Positions 18,532 through 26,421 of a stretch of 64,000 nt of DNA are shown piece by piece; position 1 is the stretch's first letter, and each line of letters begins with the position of its first letter. The notes below the pieces were generated by a model. That model saw nothing but the letters and a program-made list of their open reading frames with translations, did no database searches and had not been told where the DNA came from. The position numbers and the translations under genes are program-made. Origin of the DNA: Streptomyces sp. NBC_01723 (GTDB lineage Bacteria > Actinomycetota > Actinomycetes > Streptomycetales > Streptomycetaceae). The stretch spans positions 2,530,001-2,594,000 of the forward strand of contig NZ_CP109171.1 in NCBI RefSeq assembly GCF_036246005.1, written 5' to 3'.

Positions 18532-19299
18532 TCAGCCCGTCCTGCGGGTGCGCGAGGCGGAGGCGGTCTTACGGCCGCCGGCCGAGCCCGAGGCGGGGGG
18601 ACGGCTGGACGACGCCTTCTTTCCCGAGCGGCTCCTGCTCCGTGCGGGTGACGCGGTCTTCTTCGCGGGGGCTTTCCTGGCGGCGGTCTTCCTGGCGGCG
18701 GTCTTCGTCGCGGCGGTCTTCTTGGCGGTCGTCTTCTTCGCCGTGGCCTTCTTCGCCGTCGCCTTATTGGCGGTCGCCTTCGTCGCCGCGGTCGCCTTCT
18801 TCGCCGCGGCGGACTTCGCGGCGGCCGACTGGGCCGTGGCCTTCTTCGCAGTCGTCTTCGTCGCGGTGGTCTTCTTCGCCGCCGCCTTCTTCGCCGCGGC
18901 CGACTTCGCCGCGGGCGACGTCGAGGCGGCCGACTTCGCCGCCGCGGTCTTGGCGGTGCTCTTCCTGACGGCGGCGCGCTTCCTGGCGGCCTCGGCGGCA
19001 CCGGTACCACCAGTGCCCCGCCCGGCGACCCCGTTCCCGTTCCGCCGCCGTGACTGCGTCAGCCAGGCCACCGCCGCCCCGGTGAGCGCCACCGGCCACT
19101 CCACCAGGCCGGCGACGCCCAGCACCCCCGCGCCCGTGTACACGATCACGCGCCGCCCGCGCGGCGACACCGCGCCGATCCGTTCCAGCGCGCCCTCGGC
19201 GGCCTTACCGACCGTCGTGGCGCCCGGCACCTTCTGTACCGCGGAAGCGGCCGCGTGCAACGGCCGCGGGAGTGTCTGCGCCGACTTCTGCTCAGCCAT
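18532..19299 (-). CDS. Membrane-associated Lys/Ala-rich histone-like protein
   Basis: The product is 255 residues. Residues 1-50 are ordinary, 51-81 form one or two hydrophobic stretches ([20 protein letters not shown]), and residues about 100-235 are a long low-complexity tail of [17 protein letters not shown] repeats resembling histone H1 and the tails of actinobacterial HupB-like proteins. No HU fold is present. A basic tail beside a hydrophobic segment suggests a protein that could tie nucleic acid or an acidic polymer to the membrane; this is inference. It is the first gene of a two-gene unit with the CtpI-like ATPase. Confidence 0.7.
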   Translation of the reverse strand: MAEQKSAQTLPRPLHAAASAVQKVPGATTVGKAAEGALERIGAVSPRGRRVIVYTGAGVLGVAGLVEWPVALTGAAVAWLTQSRRRNGNGVAGRGTGGTGAAEAARKRAAVRKSTAKTAAAKSAASTSPAAKSAAAKKAAAKKTTATKTTAKKATAQSAAAKSAAAKKATAATKATANKATAKKATAKKTTAKKTAATKTAARKTAARKAPAKKTASPARSRSRSGKKASSSRPPASGSAGGRKTASASRTRRTG

Positions 19300-19399
19300 G
19301 ACTGTTCGTCCTCGCCCTGTCCGTGCGGTGGGAAACCCCTGGGAACATCACCTTCCGCACAACTGCGCGTTCCCGCACCTCGGGCTCACCCCGACGGCG

Positions 19400-19621
19400 T
19401 CACCCCGCCGGGGCCGCCTCACGCTCCAGGGCGATCGCGCGCAGCCGCTCCAGCCGCTCCCGGGAGTCCTCGTCGGCGGGCGCGTACGTCACCATCCGGG
19501 GTCCGGCCTCCGGCCCCAGCCACAGGTCCGTGTGGTCGAGGCGGAGCCGGCCGACGTACCGGTTGAGGAACTCCTTGCGCTTGCCGCGGTGCGCGAGGAC
19601 CTCGTGCCGCTCCCTGGTCAT
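19400..19621 (-). pseudogene. C-terminal remnant of an XRE/MmyB-like regulator
   Basis: A 73-codon frame encodes RHEVLAHRGKRKEFLNRYVG, then LRLDHTDLWLGPEAGPRMVTY and a helical end. This matches the C-terminal end of the MmyB-like ligand-binding domain of actinobacterial helix-turn-helix regulators, where a ..RF.HPVVGEL.L.YE... pattern ends the protein. The N-terminal HTH and most of the sensory domain are missing, and the sequence upstream (19622-19771) consists of the glyS terminators. It is therefore a truncated relic unless a very short protein is still made. Confidence 0.55.
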
Positions 19622-19676
19622 TCAGGCCTGGAACCACTACGACGGCGCCCCCTCAGGGGCCCCGAAAACGCCGAAC

Positions 19677-19715
19677 GCCCACCCTTCACCCGACTGAGAC
19701 GGGCGAGGGGTGGGC
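19677..19715 (-). terminator. glyS terminator, proximal to a T-rich tract
   Basis: Sixteen-base arms GCCCACCCTTCACCCG (19677-19692) and CGGGCGAGGGGTGGGC (19700-19715) pair with one wobble and one mismatch around a 7-base loop. Read on the minus strand the hairpin is followed by GTTCGGCGTTTTCGG, so it is a good intrinsic terminator for glyS. Confidence 0.75.
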
Positions 19716-19729
19716 ACAGGCCCGGGAGT

Positions 19730-19750
19730 CCAGGGGGCGGAGCCCCCTGG
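19730..19750. terminator. Second hairpin downstream of glyS
   Basis: CCAGGGGGC (19730-19738) and GCCCCCTGG (19742-19750) form a perfect 9-bp stem with a 3-base loop, 22 bp past the glyS stop. It may pause transcription ahead of the larger hairpin. Confidence 0.6.
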
Positions 19751-19771
19751 CACCTCAACCGGAACGAACGA

Positions 19772-21154
19772 TCAGCACCCGACCAGACGCGAGGCCAGGT
19801 ACCCCTCGATCTGGTCCAGCGACACGCGCTCCTGCTTCATCGTGTCCCGCTCGCGGACCGTCACCGCGTTGTCGTCCAGCGTGTCGAAGTCGACGGTGAC
19901 GCAGAACGGCGTACCGATCTCGTCCTGACGCCGGTACCGGCGCCCGATCGCCCCGGCGTCGTCGAACTCGATGTTCCAGTTCTGCCGCAGCGCCTGCGCG
20001 AGCCCCTTCGCCTTGGGCGACAGCTCGGGGTTGCGGGACAGCGGCAGCACGGCGACCTTCACCGGGGACAGCCGCGGGTCGAGCCGCAGCACCGTGCGCT
20101 TCTCCAGCTTGCCCTTGGCGTTCGGCGCCTCGTCCTCGATGTACGCGTCGAGCAGGAAGGCGAGCATCGCCCGGCCGACACCGGCCGCCGGCTCGATGAC
20201 GTACGGCGTCCAGCGCTCGCCGGCCTCCTGGTCGAAGTAGGAGAGGTCCTGGCCGGAGGCCTTGGCGTGCGAGGAGAGGTCGTAGTCGGTGCGGTTGGCG
20301 ACACCCTCCAGCTCGCCCCACTCGCTGCCGCCGAAGGAGAACCGGTACTCGATGTCGGCGGTGCGCTTGGAGTAGTGGGAGAGCTTCTCGGCCGGGTGCT
20401 CGTACCAGCGCATGTTCTCCTCGCGGAGACCCAGGCCCGTGTACCAGTTCCAGCGCTGCTCCATCCAGTACTCCTGCCACTTCTCGTCCTCGCCCGGCTT
20501 GACGAAGAACTCCATCTCCATCTGCTCGAACTCGCGGGTCCGGAAGATGAAGTTGCCGGGCGTGATCTCGTTGCGGAAGGACTTGCCCATCTGGGCGATG
20601 CCGAACGGCGGCTTGCGGCGCGAAGTGGTCTGCACCTGGGCGAAGTTGGTGAAGATGCCCTGGGCGGTCTCGGGCCGCAGGTAGGCGACGGAGCCGCTGT
20701 CCTGGGTCGGGCCGAGGTGGGTGGAGAGCAGACCGGAGAACTGCTTGGGCTCGGTGAAGGTGCCCTTGTTGCCGCAGTTGGGGCAGTTGAGGTCGGCGAG
20801 GCCGTTCTCGGGAGCCTTGCCCTTCTTCTCCTCGTAGGCCTCCTCCAGGTGGTCCGCGCGGAACCGCTTGTGGCAGGAGGTGCACTCGGTCAGCGGGTCC
20901 GTGAAGGTGGCGACGTGACCGGAGGCCACCCAGACCTCGGGGGCCAGGATCACGGAGGAGTCGAGACCGACGACGTCCTCGCGCGACGTGACCATGTAGC
21001 GCCACCACTGGCGCTTGAGGTTCTCCTTGAGCTCGACACCGAGCGGACCGTAGTCCCAGGCGGCGCGCTGACCGCCGTAGATCTCACTGCAGGGGAATAC
21101 GAAGCCACGGCGCTTGCTCAGGCTGACGATGGTGTCGATCTTGTCGGCGGCCAC
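19772..21154 (-). CDS. glyS: Glycyl-tRNA synthetase (class II, homodimeric type)
   Basis: This 460-residue enzyme charges tRNA-Gly with glycine. The N-terminus [19 protein letters not shown] continues into motif 1 ([19 protein letters not shown]). Zinc-binding pairs CTSC and CPNC are in the insertion, followed by the motif 2 region ([20 protein letters not shown]) and motif 3 ([18 protein letters not shown]). The C-terminal anticodon-binding domain ends [13 protein letters not shown]. Length is typical for the dimeric enzyme of Gram-positives and archaea. The GTG start at 21154 has only a weak purine-rich site upstream. It diverges from the zinc uptake operon. Confidence 0.97.
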   Translation of the reverse strand: MAADKIDTIVSLSKRRGFVFPCSEIYGGQRAAWDYGPLGVELKENLKRQWWRYMVTSREDVVGLDSSVILAPEVWVASGHVATFTDPLTECTSCHKRFRADHLEEAYEEKKGKAPENGLADLNCPNCGNKGTFTEPKQFSGLLSTHLGPTQDSGSVAYLRPETAQGIFTNFAQVQTTSRRKPPFGIAQMGKSFRNEITPGNFIFRTREFEQMEMEFFVKPGEDEKWQEYWMEQRWNWYTGLGLREENMRWYEHPAEKLSHYSKRTADIEYRFSFGGSEWGELEGVANRTDYDLSSHAKASGQDLSYFDQEAGERWTPYVIEPAAGVGRAMLAFLLDAYIEDEAPNAKGKLEKRTVLRLDPRLSPVKVAVLPLSRNPELSPKAKGLAQALRQNWNIEFDDAGAIGRRYRRQDEIGTPFCVTVDFDTLDDNAVTVRERDTMKQERVSLDQIEGYLASRLVGC

Positions 21155-21344
21155 GGTGCTCTCTTCATTACGACGACGGTGACTGACTGGTGCGGCGCGA
21201 AGCGCCTCGATGAGGGGGTGGTGGTCGGGTGACGGGCGGGCGAAGCGAGATGCTTCCAGAGAATGCTTCAGGTTACCGGCGTGGACTGCCCCTCAACCAA
21301 ATCGGGGCCCCGCCGGATCCGCGGGCCCCCGGTACGACCGTTTG

Positions 21345-21382
21345 TTGACAACCGTTTCCATATTTGTTGAAAATGAATCCCA
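21345..21382 (+). promoter_or_regulatory. znu promoter with Zur box
   Basis: TTGACA (21345-21350) and GAAAAT (21369-21374) with 18-bp spacing predict a transcript starting at about the ATG at 21382, so znuA is probably leaderless. The 15-mer TGAAAATGAATCCCA (21368-21382) fits the 7-1-7 Zur palindrome known from Streptomyces (TGAAAAT half-site, second half degenerate) and covers the -10 and +1. Zn-bound Zur would block initiation. Confidence 0.75.
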
Positions 21383-22359
21383 TGAACGTACGACGACGTC
21401 ACATATCCGGCATAGCAGTCACCGCGGCCGCCGCACTCGGCCTCGGGACCCTCTCGGCCTGCTCCGGCGACAGCGCGGCGGCGGGCAACACGGACAAGTT
21501 CGACGTCGTCGCGTCGTTCTACCCCATGGCCTATCTCGCCGAGCAGATCGGCGGCGACCACGTCAACGTCACCAGTCTGACCGAGCCCGGCCAGGAACCG
21601 CACGACCTGGAGATCAGCGCCAAGCAGCGCGCCCAGCTGGAGGAGACGGACGCCGCGCTCTTCCTCAAGGGCCTCCAGCCCTCCGCCGACGAGGCCATCG
21701 CCCAGTCCGGCGCCAAGACGAAGATCGACGCGACCACGCTGACCGCCCTGGAGGAGCACGGCTCCGAGGTCGGCGGACACGCCGCCGAGCACGACCACGC
21801 CGAGGAAGAGCACGGCCACGAGCACGGCGAGGAGGGCGGCGAGGACCCCCACATCTGGCTCGACCCGGTCAAGTACGCCGAGGTCGCCGAGGGCGTCGGC
21901 AAGGCCTTCGAGAAGGCCGACCCCGACCACGCCGCCGACTACAAGAAGAACACCGACGCCCTGGTCAAGAAGCTCGGCGCCCTGAACACGGAGTTCGAGA
22001 CCGGGCTGAAGGACACCGACACCAAGGTCTTCATCACCACGCACGCCGCCTTCGGCTACCTCGCCGAGCGCTACGGCCTGACCGAGGAGGCCATCAGCGG
22101 CCTCAGCCCCGAGTCCGAGCCCAGCGCCGCCCGGGTCAAGGAGCTTGAGAAGATGGCGAAGGCCGACGGCGTCTCCACGGTCTTCTACGAGACGCTCGTC
22201 AGCGACAAGACCGCGAAGACGGTCGCCAAGGACGCGAACCTCAAGACGGACGTCCTCGACCCGGTCGAGGGCATCACCGAGAAGTCCCGCGGCGACGACT
22301 ACTTCCAGGTCATGGAAGCCAACCTCAAGGCCCTGCGGACGGCCCTGGGAGCCAAGTGA
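21382..22359 (+). CDS. znuA: Zinc ABC transporter substrate-binding lipoprotein ZnuA
   Basis: The product is 325 residues from the ATG at 21382; upstream in-frame TTG codons fall inside the promoter. A lipoprotein signal ends in LSAC, giving a lipid-anchored cluster A-I binding protein. Features are VASFYPMAYLAEQIGGDHV, the metal-binding EPHDLE-type motif (GQEPHDLEIS), a His/Glu-rich flexible loop (AEHDHAEEEHGHEHGEE), then DPHIWLDPVKYA and FITTHAAFGYLAERYGL. The His-rich loop is typical of zinc rather than manganese binders. It is first in the operon with znuC, znuB and zur. Confidence 0.95.
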   Translation: MNVRRRHISGIAVTAAAALGLGTLSACSGDSAAAGNTDKFDVVASFYPMAYLAEQIGGDHVNVTSLTEPGQEPHDLEISAKQRAQLEETDAALFLKGLQPSADEAIAQSGAKTKIDATTLTALEEHGSEVGGHAAEHDHAEEEHGHEHGEEGGEDPHIWLDPVKYAEVAEGVGKAFEKADPDHAADYKKNTDALVKKLGALNTEFETGLKDTDTKVFITTHAAFGYLAERYGLTEEAISGLSPESEPSAARVKELEKMAKADGVSTVFYETLVSDKTAKTVAKDANLKTDVLDPVEGITEKSRGDDYFQVMEANLKALRTALGAK

Positions 22360-22379
22360 TCAACTCACCGGAGGGCGGC

Positions 22380-23153
22380 ATGAGCGAGCCCGTCAACGTC
22401 ATCTCGCTGCGCGGCGTGCGCGCCGAACTCGGCTCACGCCCCGTCCTGCGCGGCATCGACCTCACCGTGCGCCGCGGCGAGGTCGTCGCCCTGCTCGGCG
22501 CCAACGGCTCGGGCAAGTCCACGGCCGTGCGCACCGTCATCGGCCAGGTACCGGTCACCGCCGGGGAGATCGAGCTGTTCGGCACGGACCGGCGCCGGTT
22601 CCGCGACTGGGCGCGCGTGGGCTACGTCCCGCAGCGCACCACGGCCGCGGGCGGCGTCCCCGCGACGGTGACCGAGGTGGTCTCCTCCGGGCGGCTCTCC
22701 CGGGCCCGCTTCGGCATCCTGCGCAAGGCCGACCACGAGGCCGTGCGCCGCGCCCTCGCCCTGGTCGGCATGACCGACCGGGCCAAGGACTCGGTGAACG
22801 CCCTCTCCGGCGGCCAGCACCAGCGCGTGCTGATCGCCCGCGCGCTCGCCGCCGAACCCGAACTGCTGATCATGGACGAGCCGATGGCGGGCGTCGACCT
22901 GGCCAGCCAGGAGGTGCTGGCCGAGACGCTCAGGAAGCAGGTCGCGGCCGGTACGACGGTCCTCCTCGTCCTGCACGAGCTGGGCCCCCTGGAGCCGCTG
23001 ATCGACCGCGCCGTGGTGCTCCGCGACGGCTGCGTGCTGCACGACGGCCCGCCCCCGAAGGCGGTCGGCCAGCACGCGCTGCCCGGCCACGACCACGTGC
23101 ACCCGCACGCGCCCACGGACGCCGAACCGATCCGCACCGGCCTGCTGAGCTGA
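22380..23153 (+). CDS. znuC: Zinc ABC transporter ATP-binding protein ZnuC
   Basis: The product is 257 residues. The Walker A is LLGANGSGKST, the signature LSGGQHQRVLIARAL, Walker B LLIMDEPMAGVDL, and the switch His is in VLLVLHELG. The ATG at 22380 has GGAGGG (22370-22375) in front; an overlapping GTG at 22356 is less likely. The C-terminus ends in a His-rich stretch (HALPGHDHVHPHAP) that could bind zinc and sense cytoplasmic metal, an inference. It powers import through ZnuB. Confidence 0.94.
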   Translation: MSEPVNVISLRGVRAELGSRPVLRGIDLTVRRGEVVALLGANGSGKSTAVRTVIGQVPVTAGEIELFGTDRRRFRDWARVGYVPQRTTAAGGVPATVTEVVSSGRLSRARFGILRKADHEAVRRALALVGMTDRAKDSVNALSGGQHQRVLIARALAAEPELLIMDEPMAGVDLASQEVLAETLRKQVAAGTTVLLVLHELGPLEPLIDRAVVLRDGCVLHDGPPPKAVGQHALPGHDHVHPHAPTDAEPIRTGLLS

Positions 23154-23173
23154 GAAGGCGACGACTGACGACT

Positions 23174-24076
23174 ATGGAAATCCTGAACTACGCCTTCATG
23201 CAGCGGGCCCTGCTGGCGGCCGTCCTGGTCGGCATCACCGCGCCCGCCGTCGGCATCTACCTGGTCCAGCGCCGCCAGGCCCTCATGGGCGACGGCATCG
23301 GCCACGTGGCGATGACCGGCGTCGGCCTCGGCTTCCTGCTCTCCTGGTCCCCGGTGTGGATGGCAACCCTGGTCTCCGTGCTCGGCGCGGTCCTCATGGA
23401 GCTGATCCGCTGGTACGGCAAGACTCGCGGCGACATCGCCCTCGCGATGCTCTTCTATGGCGGCATGGCCGGCGGTGTGATGTTCATCAACCTCGCGCCG
23501 ACCGGATCCAGCGCCAACCTCACCTCGTACCTCTTCGGCTCCCTGTCCACGGTGAGCGAGTCCGACGTCACGGCGATCTGCGTGCTGGCCGCCTTCGTGG
23601 TCCTGGTCACCCTGGGCCTGCGCCGGCAGCTGTTCGCGGTCAGCCAGGACGAGGAGTTCGCCCGGGTCACCGGCCTGCCGGTACGCGCGCTGAACCTGCT
23701 GACGGCGGTCACGGCCGCGGTGACGGTGACGGTCGCGATGCGCGTCGTCGGGCTGCTGCTGGTGTCGGCGCTGATGGTGGTCCCGGTGGCCGCCGCGCAG
23801 CAGCTCACCCGCAGTTTCGCCGCCACCTTCGCGATCGCCGTCGCGCTCGGCGTGACCGTGACGATCGGCGGCACGGTCACCTCGTACTACCAGGACGTGC
23901 CGCCCGGCGCGACGATCGTGCTGCTCACCATCGGCGCGTTCGTCCTGCTGACCGCGCTGGCGGCACCGCTCGCCCGGCGACGCGCGCGAGCGGCCACCGC
24001 CGCGGGGCCCGCGTCGGATCCGGCGGAGTGCAAGATTCCGGCCACCCGGGGGGCCACCGACGAGGTCGGCGTCTGA
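23174..24076 (+). CDS. znuB: Zinc ABC transporter permease ZnuB
   Basis: The product is 300 residues with about eight membrane helices. Family markers are YAFMQRALLAAVLVGITAPA near the start, RRQALMGDGIGHVAMTGVGLG, and the helix VGLLLVSALMVVPVAAAQ. The ATG at 23174 has its only purine-rich site (AGAAGG, 23153-23158) rather far upstream, so translation may depend on coupling to znuC, whose stop is 20 bp before. It is the zinc-conducting subunit of the inner membrane complex. Confidence 0.93.
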   Translation: MEILNYAFMQRALLAAVLVGITAPAVGIYLVQRRQALMGDGIGHVAMTGVGLGFLLSWSPVWMATLVSVLGAVLMELIRWYGKTRGDIALAMLFYGGMAGGVMFINLAPTGSSANLTSYLFGSLSTVSESDVTAICVLAAFVVLVTLGLRRQLFAVSQDEEFARVTGLPVRALNLLTAVTAAVTVTVAMRVVGLLLVSALMVVPVAAAQQLTRSFAATFAIAVALGVTVTIGGTVTSYYQDVPPGATIVLLTIGAFVLLTALAAPLARRRARAATAAGPASDPAECKIPATRGATDEVGV

Positions 24077-24138
24077 CCGCGGGCGAACCGGGCTGGCACA
24101 ATGGCCCGGCAAGCCGCCAAGACGTGAGGAGGAACCCG

Positions 24139-24558
24139 GTGACGACCGCTGGACCGCCCGTGAAGGGCCGCGCCACCCGGCAGCGGGCCGCCGTGTCGGC
24201 GGCTCTCCAGGAGGTCGAGGAGTTCCGCAGCGCACAGGAGCTCCACGACATGCTCAAGCACAAGGGCGACTCGGTCGGGCTCACCACGGTCTACCGCACG
24301 CTTCAGTCCCTCGCCGACGCCGGCGAGGTCGACGTCCTGCGCACCGCCGACGGCGAGTCCGTCTACCGCCGCTGCTCCACCGGCGACCATCACCACCACC
24401 TGGTCTGCCGCTCCTGTGGCAAGGCCGTCGAGGTCGAGGGCCCCGCGGTGGAGAAGTGGGCCGAGGCCATCGCCGCCGAACACGGCTACGTCAACGTCGC
24501 CCACACCGTGGAGATCTTCGGCACCTGCGCCGACTGCGCGACTGCCTCCGGCGGCTGA
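24139..24558 (+). CDS. zur: Zinc uptake regulator Zur (Fur family)
   Basis: The product is 139 residues from the GTG at 24139, preceded by GAGGAGG (24126-24132). The winged-helix domain includes GDSVGLTTVYRTLQSLADAG. Metal-binding elements are GDHHHHLVCRSCG, HGYVNVAHTVEIFGTC and ADC, giving the structural Cys4 zinc site and the regulatory sites of Zur. It closes the znuACB operon that it represses through the box at 21368-21382, a negative feedback loop established for S. coelicolor Zur. A strong hairpin follows. Confidence 0.95.
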   Translation: MTTAGPPVKGRATRQRAAVSAALQEVEEFRSAQELHDMLKHKGDSVGLTTVYRTLQSLADAGEVDVLRTADGESVYRRCSTGDHHHHLVCRSCGKAVEVEGPAVEKWAEAIAAEHGYVNVAHTVEIFGTCADCATASGG

Positions 24559-24564
24559 GCCGCC

Positions 24565-24589
24565 GGGTCCGGGGCTGCGCCCCGGACCC
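24565..24589 (+). terminator. zur terminator
   Basis: GGGTCCGGGGC (24565-24575) and GCCCCGGACCC (24579-24589) form a perfect 11-bp stem with loop TGC, 7 bp after the zur stop. The symmetric stem could also stop transcripts from the other strand. Confidence 0.8.
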
Positions 24590-24591
24590 CT

Positions 24592-24624
24592 TCCGGCCTG
24601 ACGGCCTCGTCCTCAAAGGCCGGA
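24592..24624 (-). repeat. Streptomyces intergenic hairpin repeat near the uppS 3' end
   Basis: TCCGGCCT (24592-24599) and AGGCCGGA (24617-24624) enclose GACGGCCTCGTCCTCAA. This CCTCAAA-GCCGGACGGGCT type of element is one I recall as recurring downstream of many Streptomyces genes. It probably terminates the minus-strand recO-uppS transcript. Confidence 0.55.
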
Positions 24625-24629
24625 CGGGC

Positions 24630-25466
24630 TCACTTTCCTCCGCTCCGGCCCTCCATGGCCAGGAGCTCCTCGTTCGGGATGGCCCCGCCGAACCGCCGGT
24701 CGCGGGAGGCGAACTCCAGGCACGCCCGCCACAGGTCGCGCCGGTCGAAGTCGGGCCACAGCACGTCCTGGAAGACCATCTCGGCGTAGGCGCTCTGCCA
24801 GAGCAGGTAGTTGGACGTGCGCTGCTCGCCGCTGGGCCGCAGGAACAGGTCCACGTCCGGCATGTCCGGGTAGTACAGGTACTTCGCGAGGGTCTTCTCG
24901 TTGACCTTCGACGGGTCGAGCTTCCCGGCCCGCACGTCCTCGGCGAGGGCCTGCGCGGCGTCGGCGATCTCGGCGCGGCCGCCGTAGTTCATGCAGAAGT
25001 ACAGCGTCAGCCGGTCGTTGTCCTTCGTCTGCTCCTGGGCGACCTGGAGTTCCTTGGCGACGGACTTCCACAGCTTGGGCATCCGGCCCACCCAGCGCAC
25101 GCGGATCCCCAGCTCGTCGAGCTGGTCGCGGGTCCTGCGGATGAAGTCCCGGTTGAAGTTCATCAGGAAGCGCACCTCGTCCGGCGACCGCTTCCAGTTC
25201 TCGGTGGAGAAGGCGTACAGCGAGATGTTCTTCACGCCCATCTCGATCGCGCCCTGGAGCACGTCGAGCACCCGCTCGGCCCCGACCTTGTGCCCCTCGG
25301 TCCGCGGCAGCCCGCGGTCCTTGGCCCAGCGCCCGTTGCCGTCCATGACGATCGCCACATGCTCGGGGACCAGCTCACCGAGGCCCGGGGGCCGCGCGCC
25401 GGACGGGTGCGGCTCCGGCGTCCTGTACTCCCGGCGCTGCCGCCCAAGGATCCCGCGTACCGCCAT
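24630..25466 (-). CDS. uppS: Isoprenyl transferase (cis-prenyl, undecaprenyl diphosphate synthase type)
   Basis: The product is 278 residues. [20 protein letters not shown] holds the catalytic Asp of region I, followed by [32 protein letters not shown] and the C-terminal [20 protein letters not shown]. The enzyme makes long-chain polyprenyl diphosphate, the lipid carrier for peptidoglycan and wall glycopolymers. The N-terminal extension of about 35 residues before the core is usual in Streptomyces. It follows recO with 42 bp between them, likely one transcript. Confidence 0.95.
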   Translation of the reverse strand: MAVRGILGRQRREYRTPEPHPSGARPPGLGELVPEHVAIVMDGNGRWAKDRGLPRTEGHKVGAERVLDVLQGAIEMGVKNISLYAFSTENWKRSPDEVRFLMNFNRDFIRRTRDQLDELGIRVRWVGRMPKLWKSVAKELQVAQEQTKDNDRLTLYFCMNYGGRAEIADAAQALAEDVRAGKLDPSKVNEKTLAKYLYYPDMPDVDLFLRPSGEQRTSNYLLWQSAYAEMVFQDVLWPDFDRRDLWRACLEFASRDRRFGGAIPNEELLAMEGRSGGK

Positions 25467-25508
25467 GTGTCTCTCGTCTCCTCGTACTGTGATTCTGCGT
25501 GTTTCTGC

Positions 25509-26258
25509 CTAGGACTTCTCGACGTACCTCAGGGAACGCAGGCCCCGCTCCAGGTGCCAGTGCAGATAGGCGGACACCAGCCCGCTGCCCTCCCGCACGT
25601 ACCGCGGCTCGCACGCGTCCGCGGTCCCCCAGTCGCCCGTGAGCAGCGCCCCGAGCAGTTCCAGGGCCTGCGGCGAGGGTACGACGCTGCCGGGCACCCG
25701 GCAGTCGGCGCAGACGGAACCGCCCGACCCGACCGAGAAGAACCGGTTCGGACCGGGCAGGCCGCACTTCGCGCAGTCCCCGAAGGTCGGCGCGTACCCG
25801 TTCACGGCCAGCGAGCGCAGGAGGAACGCGTCGAGCACGAGGTTCGGAGCGTGCTCGCCCCGGGCGAGGGTGCGCAGCGCGCCGACGAGCAGCAGGTACT
25901 GCTGCACCGCCGGCTCGCCCTCGTGGTCGGTGAACCGCTCGGCCGTCTCCAGCATGGCCGTCCCCGCGGTGTAGCGGGCGTAGTCCGTGACGATCCCGCC
26001 ACCGTACGGCGCGATGGTCTCGCTCTGCGTGCACAGCGGCAGCCCGCGCCCGACCAGCTCGCTGTTCCTGGCGAAGAACTGCACGTCGACGTGCGAGAAC
26101 GGTTCCAGGCGGGCCCCGAACTTCGACTTCGTCCGCCGCACCCCGCGCGCCACGGCGCGTACGCGTCCGTGACCGCGCGTGAGCAAGGTGATGATCCGGT
26201 CCGCCTCACCCAGCTTCTGGGTGCGCAGCACGATGCCGTCGTCGCGGAACAGACTCAT
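25509..26258 (-). CDS. recO: DNA repair protein RecO
   Basis: The product is 249 residues from the ATG at 26258 (MSLFRDDGIVLRTQKLGEAD); an ATG three codons earlier is possible. The N-terminal OB fold (RIITLLTRGHGRVRAVARGV, then KFGARLEPFSHVDVQFF) is followed by a helical region and a four-cysteine zinc motif, with CAKCGLP and CADC in the C-terminal half. RecO loads RecA on SSB-coated ssDNA with RecR in the RecFOR pathway. It is upstream of uppS and divergent from the secreted hydrolase gene. Confidence 0.94.
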   Translation of the reverse strand: MSLFRDDGIVLRTQKLGEADRIITLLTRGHGRVRAVARGVRRTKSKFGARLEPFSHVDVQFFARNSELVGRGLPLCTQSETIAPYGGGIVTDYARYTAGTAMLETAERFTDHEGEPAVQQYLLLVGALRTLARGEHAPNLVLDAFLLRSLAVNGYAPTFGDCAKCGLPGPNRFFSVGSGGSVCADCRVPGSVVPSPQALELLGALLTGDWGTADACEPRYVREGSGLVSAYLHWHLERGLRSLRYVEKS

Positions 26259-26421
26259 GCCGCCCATTCTCGCGCATGCCCCGGGGTGGCCGTGCGACAG
26301 TGCGGGGAGGTGGTACCCGTGAAGGGGGCCGCGGCTGGGACAGCCCCCTCGGGTATACCCCCGTACGAAGAGGGTTGTTGCCCGGATGTGGGCGGCACCG
26401 GAGATCCGTGAGGCTCGTCGT
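26259..26421. promoter_or_regulatory. Divergent promoter region recO / secreted hydrolase
   Basis: The 163 bp between the two start codons contain GGGTATACCC (26351-26360), a perfect 10-bp palindrome, and a GGGGGC...GCCCCC pair just before it. No good -35/-10 pair or Shine-Dalgarno stands out before the hydrolase ATG. Confidence 0.35.

Noticed and set aside
14539..18651. About 1370-codon plus-strand frame opposite the P-type ATPase
   Set aside because: It is a codon-bias shadow; no motif, and the minus strand has all P-type ATPase signatures.
18532..19299. Histone-like gene considered as the HU-type nucleoid protein HupS
   Set aside because: The Lys/Ala tail is similar in style but the HU fold is missing and the N-terminal part is hydrophobic.
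22145..23173. Longer version of znuB starting inside znuA
   Set aside because: The upstream extension is a frame-shifted reading of znuA and znuC; the permease homology begins at the ATG at 23174.
26351..26375. GGGTATACCCCC stretch considered as a CsoR copper operator
   Set aside because: Only one half resembles the ATACCCCC pattern; the second half is degenerate and no copper gene is adjacent.
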